Assembly (NCBI GenBank): GCA_964597275.1
Contig: CAZQXS010000054.1
Span: 1 to 23,413 of the forward strand
Direction of reading: 5' to 3'
Origin: UBA8110 sp964597275
Lineage (GTDB): Bacteria > SAR324 > NAC60-12
Length of the DNA: 23,413 nt
How positions within the stretch are numbered: position 1 is the first letter of the stretch; every line of letters starts with the position of its first letter. The notes under the pieces were generated by a model. The model worked only from the letters and a program-made list of their open reading frames with translations, was not told the origin of the DNA and ran no database searches. The translations under genes were made by a program, and so were the position numbers. Shown here piece by piece: positions 7,562-13,535 of the stretch.

Positions 7562-8089
7562 TCAGCCTCCGGAAGTCGGGCGCGGATGCCGATCGCAACG
7601 CAGTTGGAACGTGGCCATGCCCACCACCGAGCGGCCTTCCCATGCTTCCAGGTCAAAGGTGGTTTCCCCGAATTTCCAGCTTCGGTCCTCGAAGCGGTAG
7701 GCGCAGACCACCTTTCCGGTCACCCGGAACTCCCGTGATGCGGTGGTGCATCGAACCGACAGCTTTTCGCTCACCTGCTTGGCTCCCAAGTCCTGCTTCC
7801 AGTACAGCTTGCAGTCCCAAGCCTGCATGGTCTTGAGCGGAAGTTTCAGGGCGTAATGGGACTGATCCGGCTTGAGCGAAAGTTCGTGGGAACTTTCCAC
7901 GAGTCCCTTGGGGGCCTCGGCACTCGGTTCGATTTGCTTGATCGTCCACGAAAACAGGCTTTCCGCAGACAGGTTGAAGGGGGCGACTCCAAGGATGAGG
8001 CCAAGGAAGACGAGACGGACGTTCAACCGCTTCAGCAGGTCAACGGCTCCAGCGCAGCACCTGCTCAATTTGCTGGAAAAGGTAGTCAT
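7562..8089 (-). CDS. Exported four-cysteine protein, paralogue of the gene at 8359-8838
   Basis: From ATG 8089 the protein has 175 residues. A hydrophobic signal segment (VRLVFLGLILGVAPFNLSA) is followed by a mature domain with Cys93, Cys114, Cys129 and Cys165. The motifs WDCKLYW, EKLSVRC, CAYRF and LRC recur in the divergent neighbour with the same Cys spacing for the first three. I recognise no known family. The start is uncertain: ATG 8089 overlaps the small ORF at 8040-8198, whereas TTG 8026 gives a compact 20-residue signal peptide just after it. A CTG start near 8038, with GGAG upstream, is also conceivable. Two disulfides in the periplasm are the likely structural feature. Confidence 0.65.
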   Translation of the reverse strand: MTTFSSKLSRCCAGAVDLLKRLNVRLVFLGLILGVAPFNLSAESLFSWTIKQIEPSAEAPKGLVESSHELSLKPDQSHYALKLPLKTMQAWDCKLYWKQDLGAKQVSEKLSVRCTTASREFRVTGKVVCAYRFEDRSWKFGETTFDLEAWEGRSVVGMATFQLRCDRHPRPTSGG

Positions 8090-8198
8090 CGTTGGTGGAG
8101 CGAGCGGCACGGCGCATCTCTTCCGCAATCTGTTCAAGCGTGTTGGTCTGAGACTGACCCGAATGGGCTGAGGATATTGAGAGTATCACAGTTTTCAT
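8040..8198 (-). CDS. Candidate small protein, 52 residues, unknown
   Basis: The frame runs MKTVILSISSAHSGQ, then a hydrophilic part containing LEQIAEEMRRAARS and FQQIEQVLRWSR, before TGA. The second half looks like two amphipathic helices and is compositionally normal for a protein. It ends 13 nt before the TTG 8026 start of the downstream exported-protein gene, an operon-like arrangement. No clear Shine-Dalgarno sequence precedes it. It competes in another frame with the longer N-terminus of the downstream gene, so only one of the two readings can be right. Confidence 0.4.
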   Translation of the reverse strand: MKTVILSISSAHSGQSQTNTLEQIAEEMRRAARSTNDDYLFQQIEQVLRWSR

Positions 8199-8358
8199 GC
8201 AAGGAGAAAGATTGACTCATTCTCATGGAATCTGCGGGAATCGTACCACGCTTCCCGACCACGCCGGACCTGCGGAAAGGAGCCACCAGCGCAAGCAAGG
8301 CTGGAGTCCTGACTCGTCCCGTGTTACCCTCCCAGCAAAACTTTGTGAGCAAGCACTG

Positions 8359-8838
8359 ATGAACAAGGAATTCCGCACAAAGACGATTTTTCTGCTGAGA
8401 CGAGCCCGAGCCGCCAGCTTTGTGCTGACCGGGCTTCTGATGCTGATGGTCGCCTCCGGGACGGCTCAGGCGGGGAGCGTGATCCGCTGGGTTGCCGTGT
8501 ATGAGGAGAACAACAGCCCGGACAAGGTCTTGCGGCTACCGCGAACCAAGTCGGAGCGCCGGAAGATCCATTTCTCGTACCTGACCGAGTGGCGGTGTGA
8601 GTTGCACTGGGACCAGTCCGTGCAGCGAACGCACATCGAAGAGCGCCTCTCCGTTCGCTGCCTGCTGGACGATGGGCGGGTGACGGCTGCCGACGAGGCT
8701 ATTTGCGGCTACTGGTTTGATCCCGGAGAAGTGCGGATGGAGCAGCGAGGCACGCTCACCATCACCGAACGCAAACGCCATCGGGCGACCATTGACCTTT
8801 CCTGCCAGACGAATGCAACGGGCCGACCCTCAAAATAA
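8359..8838 (+). CDS. Exported four-cysteine protein, paralogue of the gene at 7562-8089
   Basis: The 159-residue protein starts MNKEFRTK and has a Sec signal peptide with a hydrophobic core (SFVLTGLLMLMVASG), probably cut after TAQA at residue 38. The mature part has Cys80, Cys101, Cys116 and Cys149 within WRCELHW, ERLSVRC, CGYWF and LSC. These align with the divergent paralogue, with identical gaps of 21 and 15 residues between the first three cysteines. No domain is recognised. An upstream open extension to 8197 does not look like protein and would hide the signal peptide, so I chose ATG 8359. The function is unknown. A periplasmic location with two disulfides is inferred. Confidence 0.7.
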   Translation: MNKEFRTKTIFLLRRARAASFVLTGLLMLMVASGTAQAGSVIRWVAVYEENNSPDKVLRLPRTKSERRKIHFSYLTEWRCELHWDQSVQRTHIEERLSVRCLLDDGRVTAADEAICGYWFDPGEVRMEQRGTLTITERKRHRATIDLSCQTNATGRPSK

Positions 8839-8942
8839 GGACAGCCTAAAACCCTCCGAACAAGAATGCTGGTATTTTTCTTGGATGCCAGTACTCTATT
8901 GCGGTAAGCCCTGTCTGCTCTCACAACACGGAACCACACCAC

Positions 8943-9299
8943 ATGACCCGCGAATTTGTTGAACGTGCGCTGATGACTTCGTTGGTCGTCACCTTCCTCT
9001 TGGCGACCTTCGATTTGCTCCTGTTCCAGTTTGTGGGGACGGCCTTTGTCACGATTCTGATCAAGACCTACTCGCTTTGGGTGTACCTGCGCTACCGCTT
9101 GCAGTGGGATCTGATCAAGTTGGTGGAAATTGGCGCACTGGTCGCCGATGCCGTACTCATCATGGAAGAGGGGTATGCCGTGGTCTGTCCGATGGCCTCA
9201 CTGCTGACGGTGATCTTGGTCTCACTCAACAAGGAGCGGTTCCTGAGCAAGTACCACCATGACTTGGACCGGGTGCTGTCGGGGAAGAAGAGCGGCTGA
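8943..9299 (+). CDS. Small inner-membrane protein, unknown
   Basis: The 118-residue protein has long hydrophobic segments at about 10-30, 31-48 and 60-95. These are separated by a short basic loop (RYRLQWDLIK), and the polar C-terminal tail is rich in Lys and His. It resembles phosphate-starvation-inducible PsiE-like or other three- to four-helix membrane proteins only in general shape, and I do not assign a family. It follows the exported-protein gene by about 100 nt on the same strand. Its stop is 37 nt from that of the convergent AbrB-like gene. Confidence 0.6.
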   Translation: MTREFVERALMTSLVVTFLLATFDLLLFQFVGTAFVTILIKTYSLWVYLRYRLQWDLIKLVEIGALVADAVLIMEEGYAVVCPMASLLTVILVSLNKERFLSKYHHDLDRVLSGKKSG

Positions 9300-9300
9300 G

Positions 9301-9322
9301 GGTTGGGCGGGGGCTCCCAACC
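9301..9322. terminator. Hairpin between convergent genes
   Basis: GGTTGGG (9301-9307) and CCCAACC (9316-9322) form a perfect 7-bp stem with an 8-nt loop. It starts right after the stop of the membrane-protein gene and just before the convergent gene's stop. There is no T-tract on either strand, so termination is only suggested. Confidence 0.35.
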
Positions 9323-9336
9323 ACTCAAGAGGGCAA

Positions 9337-9714
9337 TCAGGCGCGGGTGATGACCACCTTGGTGCGCTTCAGGTCGAACTTGAGCTTTTCGCCTGCATTC
9401 ACCTTCAGAACCTGAAACACCTCTTTTGGAACCGAAGCCCGTCCGGATCCGGACTTGGTGGACTTCACCTCAATCATCACCGAGGACGGCAACGGCTTGG
9501 GCTTGCGGCCTGCGGCCTTGCTGGCCTTGCGGGCGCGGGTGAACTTGGGTGGGGCTTTTCCCAACTCCACACAGGCATTCCACAATGCGTTCTTGAAGCT
9601 GACGACGTTCTTGAACCCGCACTCGGCGGCGGCGGCATTCATGGAGGTGTTGGAGGATAACTCCGTGGCTTTGGCAACCAGTTTTTCCATCTGGGCGGTA
9701 GTCATTTTTGCCAT
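9337..9714 (-). CDS. AbrB/SpoVT-like-domain protein, unknown role
   Basis: The 125-residue basic protein has two parts. Residues 1-55 (TTAQMEKLVAKATELSSN onward) look like a small helical domain. A Lys/Arg/Pro/Ala linker of about 20 residues follows. The C-terminal part (about 80-125) reads IEVKSTKSGSGRASVPKEVF, then LKVNAGEKLKFDLKRTKVVI. This resembles the swapped-hairpin AbrB DNA-binding fold of antitoxins and transition-state regulators. No PIN or other toxin gene is adjacent. ATG 9714 has no clear ribosome-binding site, and ATG 9705 is an alternative. A hairpin with a T-run lies in its leader. Confidence 0.6.
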   Translation of the reverse strand: MAKMTTAQMEKLVAKATELSSNTSMNAAAAECGFKNVVSFKNALWNACVELGKAPPKFTRARKASKAAGRKPKPLPSSVMIEVKSTKSGSGRASVPKEVFQVLKVNAGEKLKFDLKRTKVVITRA

Positions 9715-9737
9715 GATAATGAACTTTGACTCGGATT

Positions 9738-9765
9738 AAAAAACAGAGTGGGACATAACCCACTC
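9738..9765 (-). terminator. Terminator-like hairpin in the leader of the AbrB-like gene (possible attenuator)
   Basis: On the minus strand GAGTGGG and CCCACTC form a perfect 7-bp stem with a 6-nt loop (9746-9765), followed by TG and six T (9738-9743). The T-run ends only 23 nt before the ATG at 9714. No other minus-strand gene lies just upstream, so it would act within this gene's own leader. Confidence 0.5.
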
Positions 9766-9806
9766 AACAAGGCACAGGCACGTTATTGCACCCGCACTGT
9801 ATCTTT

Positions 9807-9835
9807 AGCATAAAAGAATTATCAGAAGATTGCAA
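9807..9835 (-). promoter_or_regulatory. Candidate promoter for the AbrB-like gene
   Basis: On the minus strand TTGCAA (9830-9835), a 17-nt spacer and TATGCT (9807-9812) form a sigma-70-like promoter. It would place the terminator-like hairpin about 35 nt into the transcript. The same -10 hexamer and spacing occur before hicA and the channel operon. Confidence 0.45.
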
Positions 9836-9901
9836 GTAGCCTGTCCGTTTTTTTATCCAACTCTAAAGAACACACATTGATTGAGCAAACTCCCCCCCCC
9901 T

Positions 9902-10171
9902 ATGAAAACGATGCAAACTCAAAAGAACGCTTCCGAGAAACCGTTGATGGTTTCAGGTCAGGAAATTTGGGGGGTTTTTAAGGTGCATGAATCCGGAGAC
10001 ACCTTCTCAACCCCCTATGTGTGGTGTGATCGGGAAGACTACGCAGAAACGGCGCGGGGCCGCTTCAACCACACGGTGGTTCGTCAGGTGCCTGCACCAC
10101 ATCCACCTGTTTTGGAGGCAGGGGAGACTTTCAATGAAATCGAGCAGATGAGCTTGTTTTCACAGGATTAA
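9902..10171 (+). CDS. Small acidic protein with a C-terminal QMSLF motif, unknown
   Basis: From ATG 9902 the product has 89 residues: a Lys/Gln-rich start, a central part (EIWGVFKVHESGD, then TPYVWCDREDYAET), a Pro-rich stretch and the tail EIEQMSLFSQD. The tail pentapeptide QMSLF fits the bacterial sliding-clamp-binding consensus QL(S/D)LF. I recognise no domain otherwise. A tract of nine C (9892-9900) sits directly before the start, where a Shine-Dalgarno sequence would normally be. A TTG at 9881 opens the same frame through the C tract and is the other possible start. Confidence 0.5.
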   Translation: MKTMQTQKNASEKPLMVSGQEIWGVFKVHESGDTFSTPYVWCDREDYAETARGRFNHTVVRQVPAPHPPVLEAGETFNEIEQMSLFSQD

Positions 10172-10212
10172 TTTTCCCAAGAACCCCTTGAGGAACAAAA
10201 GAACGAGGAGCA

Positions 10213-10827
10213 TTGAAACCGAGATTGATTGTCGGACTTGCCGGAGGTTCCTGCTCAGGGAAGACCACCCTTGTAGGGCAGCTTGTTGAAACGATTGGTG
10301 CCGAAAACCTCACGGTTTTAAACCATGATTCCTACTACCGTCACCGCCCGGAATTAACACTGGAGGAGCGCAATCAGGTCAATTACGACCATCCGGATTC
10401 TCTGGAAACGGAACTGGCTCTCGAGCATCTGCAACAGCTCCGCTCCGGTGAGCAAGCCCCACAGCCGATTTTCGATTTCAGTGCCCACTTGCGCAGCGCA
10501 GAAGTACGCTGGCTGGCCCCGACTCCGGTGTTGATGATTGAAGGGATTCTTGTGCTGCACCAACCCAATTTGCGCACCTTCATGGACCTGAAGGTCTTTG
10601 TGGACGCTGACCCGGAAGTGCGGGCCTTGCGGCGGATTGAACGGGACCAGCGGGAGCGCGGGCGCACAGCGGATTCCATCCGGCAACAATTTCTGGAAAG
10701 CGTCAAACCCATGCACGACCGTTTTGTGAACCCCAGCCGCCACCACGCCGATTTGATCATTCCCAACAACCGCCCCAACCCGGAGGCGGCACGGACCCTC
10801 GCGGCGCGTTTGCGGGAGGTGTTGTAA
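10213..10827 (+). CDS. udk: Uridine kinase
   Basis: This cytoplasmic P-loop kinase of 204 residues phosphorylates uridine (and usually cytidine) to the monophosphate in pyrimidine salvage. The Walker A motif is GGSCSGKT (11-18), followed by NHDSYYRH and NYDHPDSLE, both typical of the family. RRIERDQRERGR forms the lid region, and the C-terminus keeps the HADLIIPNN segment. The length matches the usual 205-215 residues. The start is the unusual codon TTG at 10213. GAGGAG (10205-10210) lies only two bases before it, closer than ideal, but no better start preserves the N-terminal strand. Confidence 0.9.
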   Translation: MKPRLIVGLAGGSCSGKTTLVGQLVETIGAENLTVLNHDSYYRHRPELTLEERNQVNYDHPDSLETELALEHLQQLRSGEQAPQPIFDFSAHLRSAEVRWLAPTPVLMIEGILVLHQPNLRTFMDLKVFVDADPEVRALRRIERDQRERGRTADSIRQQFLESVKPMHDRFVNPSRHHADLIIPNNRPNPEAARTLAARLREVL

Positions 10828-10954
10828 CTTGCTTCCCTGCAAGTCGGTGATTTGGCAAGGCTTTTGGATGGAGGGTTCCGGCACCCCAATTCAGGCAAAA
10901 GGTGCATTGGGAAGGTCAGTTCCGCAACACTGAACCGCACATCCACGAAACACG

Positions 10955-11272
10955 ATGGCACTCAACATTTTTCCCGACCAGAAAACCGATGGGGTTTTCC
11001 ACACCCACACGTTCCTTGAGGACGTCCCCATCCAACTCAGTGCAGAAATCGCCCGCAAGCGCATCAATTTCGGCGACCTGCTCAAGCTCAAGAAAGGCTC
11101 CACCCTGGAATTCTCAAAACTGGTGGGCGAGCCGATTGACATGATGATCGTTGATCCCAACTTCGACAACAGCTCGATTGCCGCACGAGGCGAGATTGTG
11201 GTGGTCAACGAACGTTACGGGCTTCGCATCACCGCATTGGCCCGACCGGAGGACAAGGCCGATGCAAGCTGA
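10955..11272 (+). CDS. Stand-alone FliN-like (SpoA-domain) protein
   Basis: Residues 20-94 of this 105-residue protein match the SpoA domain of the flagellar motor-switch protein FliN and type III secretion sorting-platform proteins. The pattern is LEDVPIQLSAEIARKR, LLKLKKGS, GEPID, then ARGEIVVVNERYGLRIT. Where FliN has a short Asn-Gly turn there is about six extra residues (VDPNFDNSS). The N-terminal part of full FliN is absent. No flagellar or type III gene is nearby. It is followed by the hydrolase gene, which overlaps its last 11 nt, and is preceded by uridine kinase. A motor-switch role cannot be assumed. Confidence 0.75.
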   Translation: MALNIFPDQKTDGVFHTHTFLEDVPIQLSAEIARKRINFGDLLKLKKGSTLEFSKLVGEPIDMMIVDPNFDNSSIAARGEIVVVNERYGLRITALARPEDKADAS

Positions 11273-12044
11273 GATGGACGTTCACCCCATTCCCTGCCTG
11301 AGCGACAACTACGCTTATCTGCTGGTCTGCCCAAAAACTCGGGCATCGGCAGTGGTGGACCCTTCGGAGGGAGAACCCGTGCAAGCGGAGTTGGAAAAAC
11401 GAGGATTGGCCCTGACCGCGATTTTGAACACCCATCACCACTGGGATCATGTCGGCGGCAACGAGATGCTACGGGTCAGGCATCCGGGAGTCCGTATTTT
11501 CGGACATGCCTCTGACCGAGGACGCATTCCCGGCCAGACCGAGTTTTTGGAAGCAGGAGGCGCGGTGAGGTTTGGAGAGGTTGCGGGCACCTTCCTACAC
11601 AACCCCGGGCACACCAGCGGGGCGATCACCTACATTTTCGGCGATCAGGCATTCACGGGAGACACGTTGTTTGCCGCAGGATGCGGACGGGTGTTTGAGG
11701 GAACGATGGAGCAGATGCACCATTCTCTGAACGGAGTGCTGGGCGAGTTACCAGACTCCACCCGGCTTTACTTTGGACACGAGTACACGGAGCGAAATCT
11801 GGAGTTCGCGCTTTCCGTGGAACCGGGAAATTCGGCAATTCCCCAGCGGCTGGACACTGTTCGGCAGCATCGCCGCCAAGGGCAGTTCACCACCCCCACC
11901 ACGATGGCCGCAGAGCGGCAAACCAACCCGTTTCTGCGCTGCCAGAGCCGCGAACTCCAGCAGGCTGCCCAGCGCGATTCCTCCGAACCCCCAACCCATG
12001 CGGAGGTGTTCGGGGTGCTGCGCGGCCTCAAGGACCGCTTCTGA
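11262..12044 (+). CDS. gloB: Glyoxalase II-like metallo-hydrolase (hydroxyacylglutathione hydrolase)
   Basis: The 260-residue metallo-beta-lactamase-fold protein has the two-metal motif THHHWDH (57-63). It also has NPGHTSG (His117), FTGDTLFAAGCGR (Asp134) and FGHEYT (His173), all in the order and spacing of GloB. Glyoxalase II hydrolyses S-lactoylglutathione to lactate and glutathione, completing methylglyoxal removal in the cytoplasm. The C-terminal helical part with NPFLR supports GloB over general beta-lactamase-fold proteins. I chose ATG 11262 because GGAGG and AAGG precede it. It overlaps the FliN-like gene by 11 nt, suggesting translational coupling. ATG 11274 is an alternative. Confidence 0.87.
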   Translation: MQAEMDVHPIPCLSDNYAYLLVCPKTRASAVVDPSEGEPVQAELEKRGLALTAILNTHHHWDHVGGNEMLRVRHPGVRIFGHASDRGRIPGQTEFLEAGGAVRFGEVAGTFLHNPGHTSGAITYIFGDQAFTGDTLFAAGCGRVFEGTMEQMHHSLNGVLGELPDSTRLYFGHEYTERNLEFALSVEPGNSAIPQRLDTVRQHRRQGQFTTPTTMAAERQTNPFLRCQSRELQQAAQRDSSEPPTHAEVFGVLRGLKDRF

Positions 12045-12054
12045 GCAAACCCGC

Positions 12055-12462
12055 CTAGATGTTCATCAGGGTGATCCCGAAGCGCTGCCGAATCAGGTGC
12101 AGCAGGAGCGGGTCGTTCTCCATTCCCGCATAGCGGATCTCCGTCCGGATTTTCTCCCGAATCACGATCAACTCCTGCGGGGTGTTGCTCATTTCAATCT
12201 CCTGCGGGAGGTTGAGCCGCACGAGGGTGTTGAGGACATCCATTCGCAGCCGATGCTTCACCCGACGCATGTGATCCGGAGGCACCACTTCCAGTAGCGC
12301 CTCGATCTCGGATTGGCTGTGCCCCATCAACGAGAGCTTGAGCCAGATCGAGTACGGATTGATGCGCACCCCTTGCTCGGGCTGCTGGCCCAGTCCGGGG
12401 GGAACCCCCAGGATGAGCGCAAGCAACAGCACGGCGACGACGAATCTCATGCGCAAGTGCAT
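12055..12462 (-). CDS. Small exported protein, unknown
   Basis: The 135-residue protein starts with a clear Sec signal peptide (MHLRMRFVVAVLLLALILG, then a PPGLG turn). The mature part is about 108 residues, without cysteine, and predicted mostly helical, with segments such as SEIEALLEVVPPDHMRRVKHRL and a hydrophobic end GITLMNI. I recognise no family. The start is set by GGAG (12470-12473) seven bases before ATG 12462; the longer frame from 12480 lacks such a site. It converges with the gloB gene with only 10 nt between the stops. Confidence 0.65.
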   Translation of the reverse strand: MHLRMRFVVAVLLLALILGVPPGLGQQPEQGVRINPYSIWLKLSLMGHSQSEIEALLEVVPPDHMRRVKHRLRMDVLNTLVRLNLPQEIEMSNTPQELIVIREKIRTEIRYAGMENDPLLLHLIRQRFGITLMNI

Positions 12463-12799
12463 GATTTTCTCCATCATCAAAGGTCTGTAAAAGAACAGAC
12501 GGCCCCACCTCCCGCCAGAAGTCGAAGCGATGCGGCCCCTGAGAGCCTCAGCCCACAGCGGCGCACCCCTCCCTGCCTCTGTTCAGGAAAGACAGACACG
12601 GCACCACCTCTTCCATGCCTCAAGGCATGCTGTGCCGAAGAGGAGGTGGTCGATCCGTTTCCCTGAACGCTTGAGGCAGGGCCATCGCTGAGAACCCGTG
12701 GACGCAGGACACGGTCCTCGCCCCCAACGCAGTTGGAGACGTGTCCGGGTTTCTCTTCTATGCTTATCGGCAGGTGAAGTGAAAACTTGAGGGAAAAGT
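12463..12799. other. Intergenic region of about 340 nt with inverted repeats, no convincing gene
   Basis: No frame here has protein-like composition or a start with a ribosome-binding site. A perfect inverted repeat GTCTGT/ACAGAC with a 6-nt loop lies at 12483-12500, just upstream of the exported-protein gene. A larger nested structure lies at 12603-12650. It should hold the promoter of the exported-protein gene, but I see no clear -35/-10 pair. Confidence 0.5.
12603..12650. repeat. Nested inverted repeat / structured segment
   Basis: Outer arms ACCACCTC (12603-12610) and GAGGTGGT (12643-12650) pair perfectly. Inside, CATGCC (12614-12619) and GGCATG (12624-12629) form a 6-bp stem with a TCAA loop. 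It could be a structured RNA element or a terminator lacking a T-run. Confidence 0.45.
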
Positions 12800-12819
12800 G
12801 CCCCTGCCGAAACAGGGGC
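12791..12819 (-). terminator. Intrinsic terminator of rplC
   Basis: On the minus strand GCCCCTG and CAGGGGC (12800-12819) form a 7-bp GC-rich stem with a 6-nt loop. It is followed by ACTTTTCCC and begins only 7 nt past the rplC stop. Its position and strong stem support a terminator, though the T-run is short. Confidence 0.6.
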
Positions 12820-12826
12820 GGCGCGT

Positions 12827-13444
12827 TCAGCGCTTGAGGATGGTCACGAGTCCGCCATTGGGTCCGGGCACGGCGCCACGCACCAGCACGGCGTTCTCGT
12901 CTTCCAGCACGCGGGCCACGGTGAGGCACATCTGGGTGACGGTTTCGTTGCCGTACTGTCCGGCCATTTTCTTGCCCTTGAAGACCCGTCCGGGGAAGGT
13001 ACGCTGTCCGATACTTCCGGTCGAACGCTTGTTCTCGCGGTGCCCGTGGGAGGCCGGGAAACCCGCAAAGCCGTGGCGCTTGATCACTCCGGAGAAGCCG
13101 CGCCCCTTCGAGGTGCCGGAAACCGAAATCTTGTCGCCTGAGCTGAAGATCGTTGCGTCAAAGGTTTGTCCGACTTCCACCGCCGCGATGTCCTCAACCT
13201 TGAAGTCGCGGAGGATGCGCGTGGCCTGTTGATCCTTGAAGTGCCCCTTCATGGGCTTGTTGACCTTGCGGTCCGGGATCGGCTCAAAGCCGACCTGCAC
13301 TTGATCCACTCCGTCTTTTTCAACGGTCTTCTTCTGGATCACCGTGACGGGACCGGCCTGAAGGACCGTCACGGGCACCACCGTGCCGTCGTCCTCAAAG
13401 ATTTGTGTCATCCCGACCTTCCGGGCCAGCATTCCGTTAATCAT
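12827..13444 (-). CDS. rplC: 50S ribosomal protein L3
   Basis: The 205-residue protein is a full-length L3, which binds 23S rRNA near the peptidyl-transferase centre and is needed early in large-subunit assembly. It starts MINGMLARKVGMTQIFEDDG and keeps TSKGRGFSGVIKRHGF (111-126). The GSIGQ loop (143-147) holds the Gln methylated in some bacteria, and VFKGKKMAGQYGN and GAVPGPNGG follow. The gene is intact but stands alone. The usual rpsJ, rplD, rplW and rplB neighbours of the S10 operon are absent on both sides, and it has its own promoter and terminator. No strong Shine-Dalgarno sequence is visible. Confidence 0.96.
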   Translation of the reverse strand: MINGMLARKVGMTQIFEDDGTVVPVTVLQAGPVTVIQKKTVEKDGVDQVQVGFEPIPDRKVNKPMKGHFKDQQATRILRDFKVEDIAAVEVGQTFDATIFSSGDKISVSGTSKGRGFSGVIKRHGFAGFPASHGHRENKRSTGSIGQRTFPGRVFKGKKMAGQYGNETVTQMCLTVARVLEDENAVLVRGAVPGPNGGLVTILKR

Positions 13445-13485
13445 GGCTAAAACTGCGTCTGAGATTGCAAAAAAGTAAACCTTAT

Positions 13486-13515
13486 TTTATAGCGTGGAAC
13501 TGCATGCGGGTTCAA
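13486..13515 (-). promoter_or_regulatory. Promoter of rplC
   Basis: On the minus strand TTGAAC (13510-13515), an 18-nt spacer and TATAAA (13486-13491) match the sigma-70 consensus at four and five of six positions. It lies between the stop of the TPR lipoprotein gene and rplC, giving a leader of about 35 nt. Confidence 0.6.
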
Positions 13516-13535
13516 GCTTTTTCTGAAAACCATTC

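Noticed and set aside
9337..9714. AbrB-like protein as an antitoxin of a toxin-antitoxin pair
   Set aside because: No small toxin gene lies beside it. The neighbours are a convergent membrane-protein gene and a divergent gene without toxin features.
10827..10844. Hairpin ACTTGC/GCAAGT after the uridine kinase stop
   Set aside because: The stem is only 6 bp, with moderate GC and no T-run, so it is too weak to call a terminator.
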